From Agrocybe praecox (Eukaryota; Basidiomycota; Agaricomycetes; Agaricales; Agrocybaceae), in contig OZ024840.1 in assembly GCA_964017145.1 (NCBI GenBank), forward strand, positions 4,278,001 through 4,342,000: 64,000 nucleotides of DNA. Direction: 5' to 3'. The notes beneath the pieces are model-generated. The model ran no database searches. It was not told where the DNA came from and saw only the letters and a program-made list of their open reading frames with translations. Of the stretch, positions 1-13,270 are shown one piece after another. Every line of letters begins with the position of its first letter. The stretch's first letter is position 1. A program made the position numbers and the translations under genes.

Positions 1-3000
1 AGGTCCAGATAATATCCTCGGCGAAGAAAAATGACATCCCATTGAAACTTCAAGAATCAGGATTATCGTCGTACGCAATTGACGAGTTAATCCAATATGA
101 TCCGTTCCGCGAGCTCAAAGGATACAGCGCCACGGAGCTTGAAAACATAAGAAATTCGCCAGATGATAGCGTTCGCTAATCCTGTCATAGGCACACGGAA
201 TTCGATATTCCGACCAATCAAACCGGATTGACCTGGTTTAACTGACTTGGATGGAGTAGTCTTTGATGCTACCACCATTGATATGTAGTCGGCCGATATT
301 AAAACGATGAGGCGTGGATACCTAAAAAATTGTTATCCTCGAAGCGTTGTCGGCATGCATTGATAAGTATAATTTAGGACATTCATGAAGGAGGCTGGAA
401 CGGAAATAACGGCTTGATAGTTGATGTTGGAGCGTAGAAAATGCATAGTTTGGGCCAATAAGAAGTCAAAATATTTTTTTCACCCACGTCTTTCATCGAT
501 GCTTCATCGATAGTGGCACGGATTATTCCTATGTAGGAGCTTAAATCCCTTCTAATCAGGACGTAGAGCAACGTGTTGAGCCAAGGGCATCGTCCAGGAA
601 TCCGGCTCTGTGAGAGAAATTCAAGAACCTCAGAGAAGAATACGAAGGCATGGGGGCTGTAAAGTGTTCCGAAGAACGACGACTGGTTATTCGTCATGTG
701 CATGTACATCCATCGGAGAGTTATTTCAAAAAAAGAGTATGCACCATGTGAAATGTAAGCACGTCGAAGGTAGGGCTTCTCTTTCTACTTCACGTTTACA
801 TTACTGCCATGGTACCAAGGAAAGTACCGATACTGTAAGTATTCGAAGAATGTCTGTGGCGCAGTGTGCGCGGATATCTGCTTCCCGGGAGAGATAGACG
901 AATTTCAGGCCTGCGGGCAGGGCAATGGAATTTGCCACTTATCATTATTATTAACGCCTTGAAAAGTATTCGCTCACCTATGACGCAGATTTTGCATATT
1001 TGAGTTGAACACGTTGTAGAGAATCGATACGAAAGGTTAAGAGGCCAATAGCGCAGCCGAACACGACAACTGGTACCTGCGGATATGCCTCGTAATGCTA
1101 TCGGAAGAGCACATTTGTGCTATTGTTAATCTGGAAATTTTTGAAAAGAGCACCGAGGTGAGATTGAGAAGTAGGATGACGTAGAAACTAGACTGGTGTT
1201 TACAGGAATGGGAAATAATACGGAGTTCGAACCGTATGTTGCTTTCGTTGTTATCCTTGCACCATTTTGGCGGGCGATCCGGTGAGATTTGTTATGCTTT
1301 GCTCTTCTGAAAGGTCGGTGGATAATAAGATAATACTATAAGAAAACGATTCAGTTGACTTCGAGAGCAGGTCGTCCTCGGATGATGGATACAACACGCA
1401 CGCTTGAGTCTGAAAGAAGTAAAACCCTCCGGATGAAATCCAAGGGGGCCCAGACATTTTGAATCGGTACTCCAGATCGTGGTGTACTAGAGACACGCCT
1501 TGGATTCACGATGGAAATCACCGGTTTGAAAAAAATTCGAGAAAAAGAAGACAGAGCGTTCCTGCAGGTTCCTGCGGCATAGTGAAGAAGAGGCAATAGC
1601 AGTGATACTTCCAGCCGTACAAATCAGCATGCCCGAAGACCGAATGAGCTTTTCTTCCGATAGTTACGGTGTCTGGACCTAGTACGCTCGCCGACGGAAC
1701 GTCTTGTAGCGACATGAAGCAGGCCTATCAGCGCCTAGGAGATCTTTGTTGTCAGACAAAATTGCTAAGTCTATTGACATTCTCGGACTGGAGACTCCTC
1801 GACCGTCCTCGTCGTGACTGGGTTTCGGCGTGCATGAAAAGGTTGACAGCCAGGCGCCTGGTCTTTAATTAATGAAAAAAAGTTTAAACCTTTCCAGAAT
1901 GCAAGGGAAATGCCGGGTAGATTCACATCATGAGCGGCAGTGCGTAGTTCCATGATACCTGCATGCATATAGCAAAAAAAGGAAAGGTGTGGATCCCCGT
2001 GGGTAGAAGGTGGAGAGATTTTCGTTGAATTTGTCGAGGCAGGTAGTCAGTTGTAACTTGGGGCGGTTCGTTTTGGTTTTGATACCCGATATACAGATGT
2101 GACGTTTATGCATGGTCTCTTCCGTAGGCTCCGCTAGTGGCCATAATTTTTCTGCCTACAGAGGAAAAAAAGACTAGCTGAGAAGGACTGTGGAGTCCAC
2201 ATCGTAGTAACGATTGACCTAATGGGATACGCGGGAATAACTGAAAGCATTGCAATTTGCCATTGTGAGATCTGGAGCTTTCGGACCGTATGCTAGTGTC
2301 TGGGACTCATGCATATGCATAAGTATACCGTAGGAGGTGATAGGTGGACACGCGAGACCAGTTGTCGATATGCGAGCTAGCTCAAAAAAGGTCAGTTCGT
2401 CCGATGGACATATTGATGATATGATCTAGAATGTACTCACTCCAACGTTGTTGCCACGCGCATTTACACAATTACATACTCACGAAGTGGCGCGGAGACT
2501 GAGAAAATTTTCCAAAGGACCTCAAAGGACGGAACGGGTATCAGCAAGAGTTCCGTGTCGTTCCGTCAGATGAAACTGAGGGCGTCATGCCTTGATCCTA
2601 CTCAATTCGTTCAGTAATTGAGGGATCCAAAAAACCGACAACCGGAACGAAAGCTTGGAGTTGTAACAGACGTGTCGTCGTACGAGAAGGATTTAACACG
2701 TTGTGTACAGCATTGGCTGATGATTAGCATACTTTATTGAGAGGAAAGGTAAGCAGGTATCCTACAGACATACTAGTACTCAATCAAATACTACTAAGCA
2801 TCAAGAAAGTCGCCTGGAGGAATAAAGCGGCCCGTCTCTCCGCTTTCATGATTCTCGGTCACGTGTGTGTTTGGGCGCGTCCCTGTGATTGTGCACCGTG
2901 GTTGTACTCTTAGCTCTGCAATCTTCTCCTGATCCTTTCGCAATTACACTGCGAGCACACCGAATAGAAAGCAAACGAATTATACCTCCCACTTATACCT

Positions 3001-3030
3001 GGCTTGTGTAACGGACACAATACATTCTCT
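1..3030. other. Gene-poor stretch, no gene assigned
   Basis: I recognise no gene here. On the minus strand a few intron-like boundaries join open segments. For example, 1958-1927 joins 1862-1682 across a 64-nt GT-AG intron and stays open for about 70 codons, but the product matches no family I know and does not extend into a convincing full gene. These may be remnants of an eroded multi-exon gene or chance. Confidence 0.4.
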
Positions 3031-6000
3031 ATGCCACCATACAATTTTGGCGATGAACTCAGTCTGAGGCACCTTCCTGACGTCTCGGATACATCCTTCT
3101 CTTTCCAAATACCTGGATCTACACAAGAAGAGAACCTTCTCTCTGCGGATATTGATTTCTTTCGGGGTGCAGATATATCCGACTTGCCTGTCTCATCAGC
3201 AACAGACCCCAATTCGCATAGGAACTTAACACTTAGTCAAGTCACCCCAAAGCACACAGTCGCCAAGCATCATCATTCGAACGCACTTCTGCCTTCAAGT
3301 ACCACAAGTACCTCATTTCCGAGACCAACATATCAAGAAGAGGCGCGGGATGCTGACACTTTGGGGGTTAATAGAAAATCAAAGAAGCCACCAGTAGGAA
3401 CCCGTGTTAGACATCAAGAAATTAGCAGGAATGATTCCAACAAACTTGCGGCTCCTAGTGGGACTCCCAAATCGAAATCGGTCATGCCAGCCATATCCCG
3501 CTTCGTGTCCGTTGAGGCGTCACCTGCTGTTGCACGGCTGAAGTCACTCAGGGCGGAGGTGGATGCTCTGTCGACAGACACCATCCCTCCAACCATAAAT
3601 GACATTGTACCGGAGAAGGATATGGAAGGTGTTCCGTCAAATCATGCACCAGGAGGAGCTGCTGTTACAGAAGCTTCTGCCAGTTCATTGCTGGAAAGGG
3701 ACCAACCCCAAATATCTAAGGTGCAACGGCGAGAACCTCGGCTACACACTTCGAAGCAGGTATGTAATTGTACTGTCATTGTATACCCCTGCATTTTCTC
3801 TCTTTTCATTTCACACAGTTTTGCTTATTGATTGATGTTTCGTGTTTCTCCTACCCTCATTTATGTATTAGAAGGTTGTCGAAGGAGGAATCATCAAGAA
3901 GAGGGCAATTTCAATACATACCATCAAGCCGCCCGAGAAAAAGGCAATGTCGTCTACTCGGGTAGCCTCAAAAAAAGAAATAGGCCTCTCACTGTCACCT
4001 CCACCAAGCGTTTCCAAAGACCCTGATGGGGAACAACCGACATCAATCACGGATACTAGCATGGCTTCTCTAAACGCAGATGGCCATGGAGGAGGAGTGG
4101 CTGCCCGCCTGGTGAAATATGGTCAAAATCTTATCAACCCCTTTGGGTGTGTATTTTTATTTATTTTTCTGCCTATCAAATAAAATTGACATGATGTAAT
4201 CTTTTTATCCTATCTAATTGCCGCCGTAAGTCAAGTCCAAACTCAGAACGCTGATAGAGCTTTATCTACGAAAACAAAAGGCGAAAACGTGCCTCGCGCC
4301 GACTCGGCTAAAGATATTGTTTCGGAGACAGGCACCAACATAGACTCAAATATTCTCACCGATACAACTGAGATACATCCTGACAACGACAGGCTTCTGA
4401 CGCTTTCCCAACTTTCCCCGCTAAAAACAAGAGTTACCCGCTTGCTCAATCCCACCCCACCGGCTAGTGCTACGAATAACATCTCGGCATCCCCTCTTCG
4501 GTTGTCTACCAAAAGGCCGATAGCGGCAGATGAGGTCGATGATACGAACGCGCCTGCAGAGGCCGAACGTCAATTAAAGAAAATCAAAACCGAAAAGGAC
4601 GCGTCAAACGTGGACGGCAGCGCACAAACGTGCAGCGACGAGCCAATGGAGATGACCGTCAATGGTCAAAGTGTGAAACGCGGACATGTACATCTGTCTG
4701 AGGGTGTATACGATGCAGCATCGAACCAGTGGAATCCTCCCGATCCTCAGCCTGAGCCTGAGATATTGACGGAGAAAATAATGGTCGAGCCCAGACCAAA
4801 GGAGGCCAGAGGGAGGGAAAGGAGCAAAAGCATAGGCGAGACAAGTAAAGATTCTCATACTGAAGACCCGAAGACCAAGACTCGGTCAAAAATTACAGCA
4901 AGAAGATCTACGCGAGGGAGTATGATTACGAGACAGGCACCGTCTTACGACTTCAATACCAAGTCTGGACTTCGAGGCAGCGACAGCAGGACCATCAATG
5001 GCCCAACTAGCGAATCTAGCTCTGAAGGAAAGGTTTCAAGTGCTACTGGTTACGGCAACGACGCGGACAAGAAGAAAAATGATATTACGCGATACGCCTC
5101 GTCCTCATCCTCCTCGTCGAAAAACCCGCCTTTGGCTCTGAATCCTGCCATCAGTGCCTCACAAAACACCGAACCTGAGCGTTCCGTTGCTGGTACATCA
5201 AATTCCTCTTCCACGAGCAGGGCAGGAGCTTCGACTTCTCTATTTCATTCTCGGCAACAACAGTATGAAAGACCGCAGCAGCAGCTTGCCAGTGATCGTG
5301 ATCATGATCAGCTTCATGGGAGGCCCAGAAGTGGTGAGGCGACTGCGACTTTACCGGCGAATAACGATAATAATACCTCGTCGCTTAAAGGCAAAGGAAA
5401 AGCCGTGTCGACCTCGGGGTCATCAACTCGGGGATCATCTAGACAGGTATGTATGTCTGGGCTCTCTGGAAACCGTTATCTTTTTCTTCCCGGCGTTTGT
5501 TTTTTCTTATAATAGCGGGTTAGACGTCATTTATAATCAAAACGTCTAATTCTTTCACGCTTGTTTTCTTTTGGATGTCAAATGACATCTCTTCCTTCCT
5601 TTGTCTTATCTTATCTTCACCCTTTGTCCGCTTAAGCGTTTTTCATATCTCTTTCAATTTTTTTGTTCTTCTCTCGCTTATTTCATTTCAGATTCTAACC
5701 AGTCTCTTTCTTTTAGGCTCCTAAAGCTCACGTTGCAGCTCCACTATCGTATACATCGAACGCCACGAGACCAGTGGAATTTCGCTTCCAGACCGATGCG
5801 CTTCTCGCGTCGCGGAAGGAAAGGACAAACGCCGACTCGCAATCCAGCTCGCAATCCCGTTCACAGTCGCAGAGCCGGCGATATAGCCATTATCCGATCC
5901 CTGACTTCAAGGCTTTACATGCGGCTCATGAAGCCGAGCTCGCTAAGAAGAAGGAAAATATTCATCCTACTATTCCTATCGAACCCCAATGGGAAATGGA

Positions 6001-6241
6001 TAAGCGAATGAAAGAGCGAAGAGAGTTTGATGTGATGGTGAAAGAGAAGGAAAGGGAGAAAGAGCGGTTGGAGGAGGAACAAAGGAGGTTGAAAGAAGAG
6101 AATGATGAAAGGGAATTGAAGGAGCTGAGAAAGAAATTGGTGCCTAAAGCGCATGAAGTGCCGGAGTGGTATAAGGAGGCACCGAAAAGGAAAGAGAGGG
6201 AGGGGGTAAAAACAAGTACCCTCGGTCGGAAAACTAGATGA
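3031..6241 (+). CDS. TPX2 C-terminal domain protein, spindle/microtubule associated
   Basis: Exons 3031-3759, 3872-4146, 4231-5446 and 5717-6241 join in phase to give 914 aa. Residues 760-900 look like the TPX2 C-terminal domain: an FRFQTD motif at 762-767, a long charged coiled coil rich in Lys/Glu/Arg (about 835-880), then LVPKAHEVPEWYK near 881-893, the usual end of the repeat. Family members bind microtubules and promote spindle assembly. The first 740 residues are Ser/Thr-rich, low in complexity and probably disordered, as in other fungal TPX2-like proteins. The start is the first ATG in the open frame; the frame extends upstream only through a TTG. No Aurora-binding segment can be named with confidence. 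Intron 3 (270 nt) is long and T-rich. The domain call is firm; the N-terminal exon model is well supported by phase only. Confidence 0.85.
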
Positions 6242-9224
6242 GTGAGCGGGCGCTTGGGCCTCCGACTCATTAGGTGACCTCCTTGTGGACAACCCATTGC
6301 CCTGAACATTCAGGCTGTTCTTCGGCAACTTGTTAAATATCGTTTGGTGTGTGCTACCGCGCTGCGCATGGCACTGTCCTACTTTTTCTTTGAACGCTCA
6401 TTGGATGGCGAAGGACATGCGCCGAATATAGACTACGCGCCCACTATTATCATCATTTCATTTCTGCTTCTTCGCCCCTCTCTTTCCCCGTCCTGTGGGC
6501 GTTGCTTTTTTCCCACTTCTTTTATTGGATCTGATATTTTTATGTGGCAGATGCGAGTAAAGGCATTACATACGGGCGTACTAGCCTTGGAAAAAAAACA
6601 TATATACATGCACTTATGTATCAATAGCACTGTACTACATTCTTATGTACATCTTTTTTTTTTTGGATTTATTTTTAGAACATGACATATGACGGTTGGT
6701 AACATATGTAGATATGATGCAAAGTTGACTTGTTATCTCGGGGGATTCGAGTCGGCAGATGATAACTTTTTTGCGTACTGTACGGTGTGTATGGCCTACA
6801 CGACTTCTTCGGTGTACTATGCTCAAAGGAGAAGCATAGCGTCATTTAATTGCGATGTGATTATGCGAAGAACGTGGACTAGCGAAGAAGAAATGATTGA
6901 ATGGACGAAGGACCCTTTTTCTGTCTGTGTCGCTAAGATCTAGAGCCGGTCTTTAAAACTAAGGAAAACCCGTAGTAGGTGTTTTCCAGCGCTCGATCGT
7001 TGGCTGGGTGGCTCGACTCTTCTCGGATATAACCGCCATGGAATTCAACGGATAATTAGATTGTAAGTAATTCCTTTCTGCCCAACGCTAATTAAACCTT
7101 GGGTAGTCGTCGTCGCCACCATCGTCGTCCACCTGACTGGCCACTAGTGATGACTCGGACTCGCTCCGCGTCGGTCGTCTTCTTGGAAGAGCCTTCGTCC
7201 TGTCAAATTTAAGGAGGGTTCAACGCTGCGCATTGTATCCGTACTTATTTATTTATTCAGTTGATGTTGTTAATCATATCGATGCTATTCCAAAGTCCTA
7301 GTTGCGGACGACGATGACGTAGATCCTTTTATTTATATTAATACCGAGCTCGTCTTAATCGGCATAATTCCTGGTCATTTCAAATGCCCCTGTGTGTCAG
7401 GCACTATAATTCACAGCTACGCATACCCATGTGTGAAGCTCAAATAGTAATTCACAATTGCCCGCAACCCATGCCCAGAACCCATAGCCCAGTCGCTGGC
7501 ACGAGTCGTTTAATTAATTGTGATGTTCCATAAAATTAACAGACGCGTAGGATTGTGCTAGGGACACGGCCGTACAGTTCCGACCCGACAATTCAATAGT
7601 ACTCGAATTCTCTCGAGCACAAGCGTCGGCCTGCGTGCGATTGTGACGAGCATTGAGCACATCTATCTTTATGTAATATACATGTCAAGTACTAATAGCT
7701 CACATACATACGCGCACACGAGGCCCAGTGCCGGCGCCTCGAAGCTCGAAGTACACATGCGGGCCTGGGGTAACAATTTTTGTGATACATCATTGGCATC
7801 CGAGTCATCAGTGTCCATTGAGGGACTTAGTACGAAAGGGTCCCTTACCTATTCACCTATCAGGTGTTTAGTGTTTAGACACTCTCGCTTGCGTATTCGG
7901 GACCCCTAATCTATCCGATTCTCAGCATCGCTTGCAAGTTGGGGCCCTGTTCTTGTCGAGTACATACAATGTACATATCTGTGCTATTTTTAGATCTAAA
8001 TATAGAACTTTGAACGCGACTCGCGGGCGGCACGGCCGCGATACGCACATACTCTATATATGTATGGCTGCATGCGTGCGTGTTTCTCGTACATAGGTTC
8101 TATGTGGGCACAGGATATAACGATATGATACGATACGATATGATGCGGAACGATGCGGGATCCTGACCTGAGTAAAAGATACAACTTGAAAAAAACAAAG
8201 CAATCTTCAAGCTTGGTGCATGCATGGCCCCGACCGACCGGGTTCCGGGAGTACTTTGCGTGCAGTGCGTTTTGGGTGGTTTCGAGTTTCAACAAGCATT
8301 GGTTAAGTGATTGTGATTGTCAGCCCGCTGACGGGTTGAATTCAATTGATTATTGAAATTTGAGTTGCCTTTGAATCATCCGTTAGCGTATGTACACACT
8401 GTCGCAATGTGAATGATGCAGCATGCATCTTTATTTAAGGTACCTACATACATACAGATAGGGGTATGTTGGACCTTAGGCTTAAAATTTTCAAAGGATG
8501 GACGTGTGGCTTGAGCACTTTTTTCTCTTGCATCCAGGAAAAAAATAGATCGACTAAGTTCTTTCTTTCGGGATTGGCCGTTTTTCGGTTGGCCACTAAG
8601 TTCCGTTATTTCTCCGGTCAGTCGTTTTGGACTGTACCTGGATTCTGACATAAAACTTGCAGCACCTGGATTCAGTCTCCCTGTTTCCTCGATCACGATG
8701 GGTATCTTCTTCTAATTTGGGATACTATCTGAGGGCGGTAGCGACTAACGAGCGAACGAACGAATTTTCTTCGTAATTCCAAACTCTTATTTCTCATTCA
8801 TTCGTCAGCGTCCGTACGCGTGCTATCAGCCCAGATAATTACTTAGCGAGCTAGCTAGGGTAAAGTGCTATGCACCACTAGTGTTACTACATACTGCCCA
8901 ATGCGCAATGTCCATGGGCCAGTCCCTGCTTGCCTCGAGGCCTCGGAGATACGGACGAGAACAAGTTGGTATGTATGTACTTAGGACTTAGGACTTATAA
9001 TATTTATATGACAGAGTAATTAGCTGCTTAATACGGCCATGAGTACTTGGTAGTATTCATCGGACACGAACACAGAGACCAGACGTGTGGGTAGTAATAA
9101 TCTGAGCTATCGATTTATATATTTCTCGATGAACGCAAGTATACAAGCGCCAAAGAAGCAAAATAATCGAATATTCGTTGAGCAGAGCCTCCGAGGCCGA
9201 GGGGATAACGAATGAGGCGCTCGT

Positions 9225-9442
9225 GTGCGTGATACCCTTCACTCTTGCTCTAAAAGATCAAAAACGAAAAAGGACAAAATCAACTCCCGAGGGAATGAGG
9301 ATAAGCATCTACCACACCACTGGTACACCCAAATACAAGTGCGCAATACCCTTTACTCTTGCCTCTAAAAGACAAAAAAACGAAATAGGGCAAAACCAAC
9401 TCCCGAGGGGATAGGGATCTACCACACCAGTGTTCATCCAAA
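9225..9442. repeat. Two-copy tandem duplication, about 113-bp unit
   Basis: The segment starting GATACCCTTCACTCTTGC near 9231 recurs near 9345 as AATACCCTTTACTCTTGC. Each is followed by a CTAAAAGA..CAAAA tract, AACTCCCGAGGG and CTACCACACCA. The copies are diverged by point changes and small indels. There is no coding capacity and no terminal inverted repeat. Confidence 0.85.
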
Positions 9443-9946
9443 GCTGTGTGCATCATGCATACGCCTCGGCGTTGAGTCGCGAGTCGTGTGTTCTATCTAT
9501 AGCTATACATAGTAGTAGTGCATGCATAGCACGGCGGCCGTGACTATTCGCTTACACTATACTTGTCTGTCTATAACTAGAGTGTACTTGCTATAACTAT
9601 AATATCATTGCTCTACTCTACTCCTTTGGGGTATGTGGGTATGTGGGCGTGATCGCCTCGAGGCTTCTTGGCGGGGCTTGAGCGCTGAGGTTGATCAATT
9701 GAATCAGAATCAAACTTCGAAGAACGTTGGAAGATGAGCCGGAAACACAACACATGCGTTATCAATCATACGATGCTCGGGTTGTGGGTTTGTTTGTTGA
9801 GTGTTGCTTATTGCCTAGCTCTTATTGTTTGGGATTGATCATTGATTACTTGAACTCGGGACTCAAAACTCGGAGGCAAGTCGGAGGTGTACCATGACAT
9901 CATCCATACGGCGCGCACATCATCATGCATCGAGATTAAACTATCA

Positions 9947-10575
9947 TCTAAATGGTAAAGTAGAAGAAAAAAAGAAATGGGAAAGGAAAGGAAAGGAAAG
10001 AAGAGTTCACGCGCACGCGCAAGCGGGATCCGATGTCCGAGAAACAAACGACTCGGAGGTACTGGCACTGTCATTCTCTCTCGATTCGAAGAACCCAATT
10101 CTACAAGAATTGGCCCCCTTTTCATACATTGCTAGTACATACACCCCGCTGCACGCGCCCTCCTAGGATGCTCACTTGTCGGCGCGCTCCCTCCTCCCAG
10201 CCTCTGCCGATCCCGCTGCCATCGATCCCTTACATACGACGACGAACTTAAATCAGCTACGCGCCTTCCTGCTCATTTGTCGGCGCGCCGCCGCGCTTAA
10301 AATTACACGCTATCGAATTAAAATATCAATCAAATATTAAGCCATCTTCTCAATGGTAAAGTAAAAAAAATACAAGAAATGAAGGAGCCAGAGGTAGTTA
10401 CTCGTTCTCTCTCGATTCGAAGATTGGCCCTCTGCCGATCCTGCCGCCGCCACCACCACCGATCCGCGACGAATTTGAAATTTGAATCGGTTACGCGACG
10501 CGCGCCTTCCTGCTCATCTGTCAACGCGCCGCGGCGTTTGAAATTGAACGCTATCGAATTAAAATATCGACCACC
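9947..10575. repeat. Two-copy direct repeat, 235-390 bp copies
   Basis: The first copy (about 9947-10335) and the second (about 10342-10575) share AATGGTAAAGTA near the start, CTCTCTCGATTCGAAGA, CTCTGCCGATCC, GCGCCTTCCTGCTCAT and the end CGCTATCGAATTAAAATATC. The first copy is longer because of an internal second copy of the GCGCC..TCCT..GCTCA..TGTC piece (10155-10290). Confidence 0.8.
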
Positions 10576-10604
10576 ACCACCATCATATCTATAGGGCTTG
10601 TACA

Positions 10605-10965
10605 CTGCTCATTTCGACACTAACGTTACGGACTTTACTTTATGAATTCAGGGGATGACGGGAATGACGGTGACGATACATAATTTATTCATTTATGTCC
10701 TTTTTTTCTTTTCATTTGTTGTCATTGTCATTGTCATTGGTGGACATGATCATCGCGCTTATTTACGGTAAGTGCTAGAAAGCACCGCTCATTTCGACAT
10801 TAACGTTACGGATTTTACTTTATGGATTACTTACAAGTCAGAGGATGATGGGAATGACGGTGATGATGATGATAATTTATTCATTAATGTCTTTTTTTCT
10901 TTCATTTGTTGTCATTGGTGGACATGATCACCGCGTTTATTTACGGTAAGTGCTAGAAAGCTCCA
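10605..10965. repeat. Two-copy tandem duplication, 180-bp unit
   Basis: The unit beginning GCTCATTTCGACA at about 10607 is repeated at about 10787. The shared blocks are AACGTTACGGA, TTTACTTTATG, GATG.CGGGAATGACGGTGA, TTCATTTGTTGTCATTG, GGTGGACATGATCA and TTTACGGTAAGTGCTAGAAAGC. The first copy has extra GTCATT triplings. This is one of the clearest duplications in the region. Confidence 0.9.
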
Positions 10966-11376
10966 CTGCTACTCTACGTCGTCTCTCCTTAAAACCGGAA
11001 ATGTATTTGATTAAAGCGAGAAAAAAGGTTATAGTAGGGAGAAAAGGAGAAAGGAAAAAGAGGAGAAAAAAGAAAAAGAAAAAAGAAAATCGCTCATCCA
11101 ATATGCCTTAATGGCGTACCTCCGCTAGCATCCCTTACTTACTATACGCACCTATGCACTTATAGCACATATGCAAGTGTAAGGGCCCACCGAAAATATC
11201 TCACGCATATGTATCAGTGTCACAGGGTCGTCAAGACGCGTCGCCGTCGCTGTCGCTGCGCCCTGCGACCCTGGGGGACGGGTTTGTTGGTGATTAGGTG
11301 AATAAGGCAAGTGGTGGGTCTTTGTTGGGAGATGATGATACTGATGATGATTATGATTATGGCCGACCCATCCCAT

Positions 11377-11550
11377 GGAATTGGGATTTGTGTGTGTTGC
11401 CAAAGGGGATCGATAGGATTGATACTAGTTGATATAAATTACTTTGTTAGGGAGCGAATTCGCGCTGGAATTGGGATTTGTGTGTGTTGCCAAAGGGGAT
11501 TAATACTAGTTGATATAATTTACTTGGTTAGGGAGCGAATGAGAATGTAT
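11377..11550. repeat. Two-copy tandem duplication, 90-bp unit
   Basis: GGAATTGGGATTTGTGTGTG at 11377 recurs at 11467. Both copies continue through TTGCCAAAGGGGAT, TACTAGTTGATATAA and TTAGGGAGCGAAT. The second copy lacks about 10 bp in the middle. Confidence 0.92.
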
Positions 11551-12017
11551 GGTGGTATGGTATGTAAGATTGCGTTCGCGCGGTTGAACGGTTGGCGTAA
11601 ATTGGTTGGCGTCATACCGATAGCGTATGTACGACTCCTAATACCCAGGGTATATCAAGTTTTATTTTATTTTACATATTTCTATTCTATCTCATGTAAT
11701 CTATTCTATCCACGATCGACATGCCAAATGACGAGATTGTATTTTACGATGACTAAGTGTACCTGTGACCAGGGGTCGTGCAGTCCGTAGCGCCGGTAAT
11801 ATAGAATCTCGGATTGGATCTGAGTGTCCGGATATAGAAGAATGAACCGAGCTGGTTGGACGAACCGAACTGAAATGAGATGTGAATCTTGCGGTGGACC
11901 TCTTTGATTTGATTTGACGTATCGGGGCAAACGGCACACGGGACTGGTAAGACGCCACTTGGAAAAAGCCAACCCTGCTGCAGTCCCTTTGAAATCCAAA
12001 CCATGGACGAGCAGCAC

Positions 12018-12024
12018 ATAAAAG
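12018..12024 (+). promoter_or_regulatory. TATA-like box before the small Cys-rich ORF
   Basis: ATAAAAG lies 64 nt upstream of the ATG at 12088. A pyrimidine-rich leader of CTTTTCC and CTCTCC blocks ends in CAATCAATC just before the ATG. This is the usual arrangement of strongly expressed fungal genes and is the main reason to take the ORF seriously. Confidence 0.5.
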
Positions 12025-12087
12025 CTCGACCTTTTCCGTCTTTTCCTTCTCCCCAATCCACTCTCCTCATTCACAATCCAATCAATC

Positions 12088-12252
12088 ATGCACTCTACTA
12101 CTGCCACTACCACCACCACCATGACCTCTACCGCTGCCCTCGTCGGCGCGTCTAACACACAACCCACTGGCTCGTGTGCAGACCACAGCTCTCCCCAATG
12201 CTGCCACTGTGGGTGGAGGGGTTCTCATTCCCCCAACTGCCCTTTCAAGTAA
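12088..12252 (+). CDS. Candidate small Cys/His-rich protein (54 aa)
   Basis: A single-exon ORF of 54 aa. Residues 1-20 are Thr/Ala/Ser-rich low complexity. Residues 30-54 hold five Cys and three His in the pattern C-x(6)-CCHC-GWRG-x-H-x(3)-C-PFK, which could chelate zinc or copper. I do not recognise a named family with certainty. Support comes from the TATA-like box and CT-rich leader upstream and from a Cys-dense C-terminus ending cleanly at a stop. A GT-AG intron could start at the stop codon (gtaattg at 12249) or at 12263, with an acceptor at 12320, so a longer spliced product is possible. The ORF sits alone in a gene desert and could be chance. Confidence 0.45.
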   Translation: MHSTTATTTTTMTSTAALVGASNTQPTGSCADHSSPQCCHCGWRGSHSPNCPFK

Positions 12253-13270
12253 TTGCACTATGGTATGTTCGCCCCTTGCTATTGCACTCCTTCGCCTTGC
12301 TTACCTCGTCGTTTTGCAGATACCACCACTACCCATACCCTTACTCGCGTCTCGTCATATTGCTTTTTACTTGCTGTCTTCGACCTATCCATTCATCATT
12401 ATTCATCATCTCGTTCTCATATCCATCACCCATATAATATTCACCCAGCCATCCTTCCAACCATATACGCGTACTACCTACCTATAGCCCCGCCAGCTTG
12501 CCACACATACCACTATCACCGATACCTTTACACCCCAAGCTTTACCCTACCTACGCACATACATACCTACGCCTGTGGCTGGCCCTGGCTCTGGCGTTGG
12601 CTACCCCAGTGCTATTTTTGACTCGATCCGTACCCACTGCTCCGCCCGGTGATCTATTTATTCTCGGAGACTTGACTTTCGGAAGACTCGGACGACTGGG
12701 GAGGGATGGGTGTTGTGTTGTTGTTGGATGGACGGACGGGTGCCGAGGCGGTGGTGGAGGAAGACGGAGATGATGGACGGCCTGAGCTCCTTCTACTATC
12801 CCTCGTCGTTCTTGTTCTCGTTCTCGGCATCTCGCAACACGTCCTATACTACCCACCCACCATCAAGCATACCTCGGCCACTTAATCATCCACTCACGAC
12901 GCACGACAACAACAGTCACCGTTCGGAGCGTCTTGTACAAATGGAAAAACTACTTAGTCATACCATACTTCATTATTTTCCCTCCCCATCTTCCTGTTTT
13001 CTCGTCTCTCTATCTCTTCGTCTTCTCTTCTCCATCTCATTTCTTATCTCTATCTCTCGCATTGTATAGTATTGTACTTATCTTACTATCTGTCCCAACA
13101 TGCACTGTTTGATCTTATTTTTTTTGCTTATTTTTTTATTCGTCTTGGCAATGAGTCAATGAATGTCAGTGCCAAACTTTCAGTGAATGACAGGATGACA
13201 GTTAGTCAAGATCAATGGCAAGAGAACGGCATTGCATCATCAGTATCATCGGTATCATCATCAACAGAGT

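Larger units (their letters stand above)
6242..12087. other. Long intergenic region with local duplications
   Basis: No coding gene is supported over 5.8 kb. The first kilobase is presumably 3' UTR of the TPX2-domain gene plus spacer. From about 7.6 kb the sequence is rich in short TACATAC/GTATGTA-type motifs and GATACGATA-type short repeats (8107-8150). From 9.2 kb it carries the tandem duplications listed separately. Confidence 0.6.

Noticed and set aside
3004..3030. Upstream in-frame extension of the TPX2-domain gene
   Set aside because: The extension starts at TTG; the first ATG in the frame is at 3031, which also begins a sensible protein.
12174..13069. Several overlapping forward frames of about 90-120 codons
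   Set aside because: They result from a strongly pyrimidine-rich strand and have low-complexity Ser/Leu/Pro/Tyr translations.
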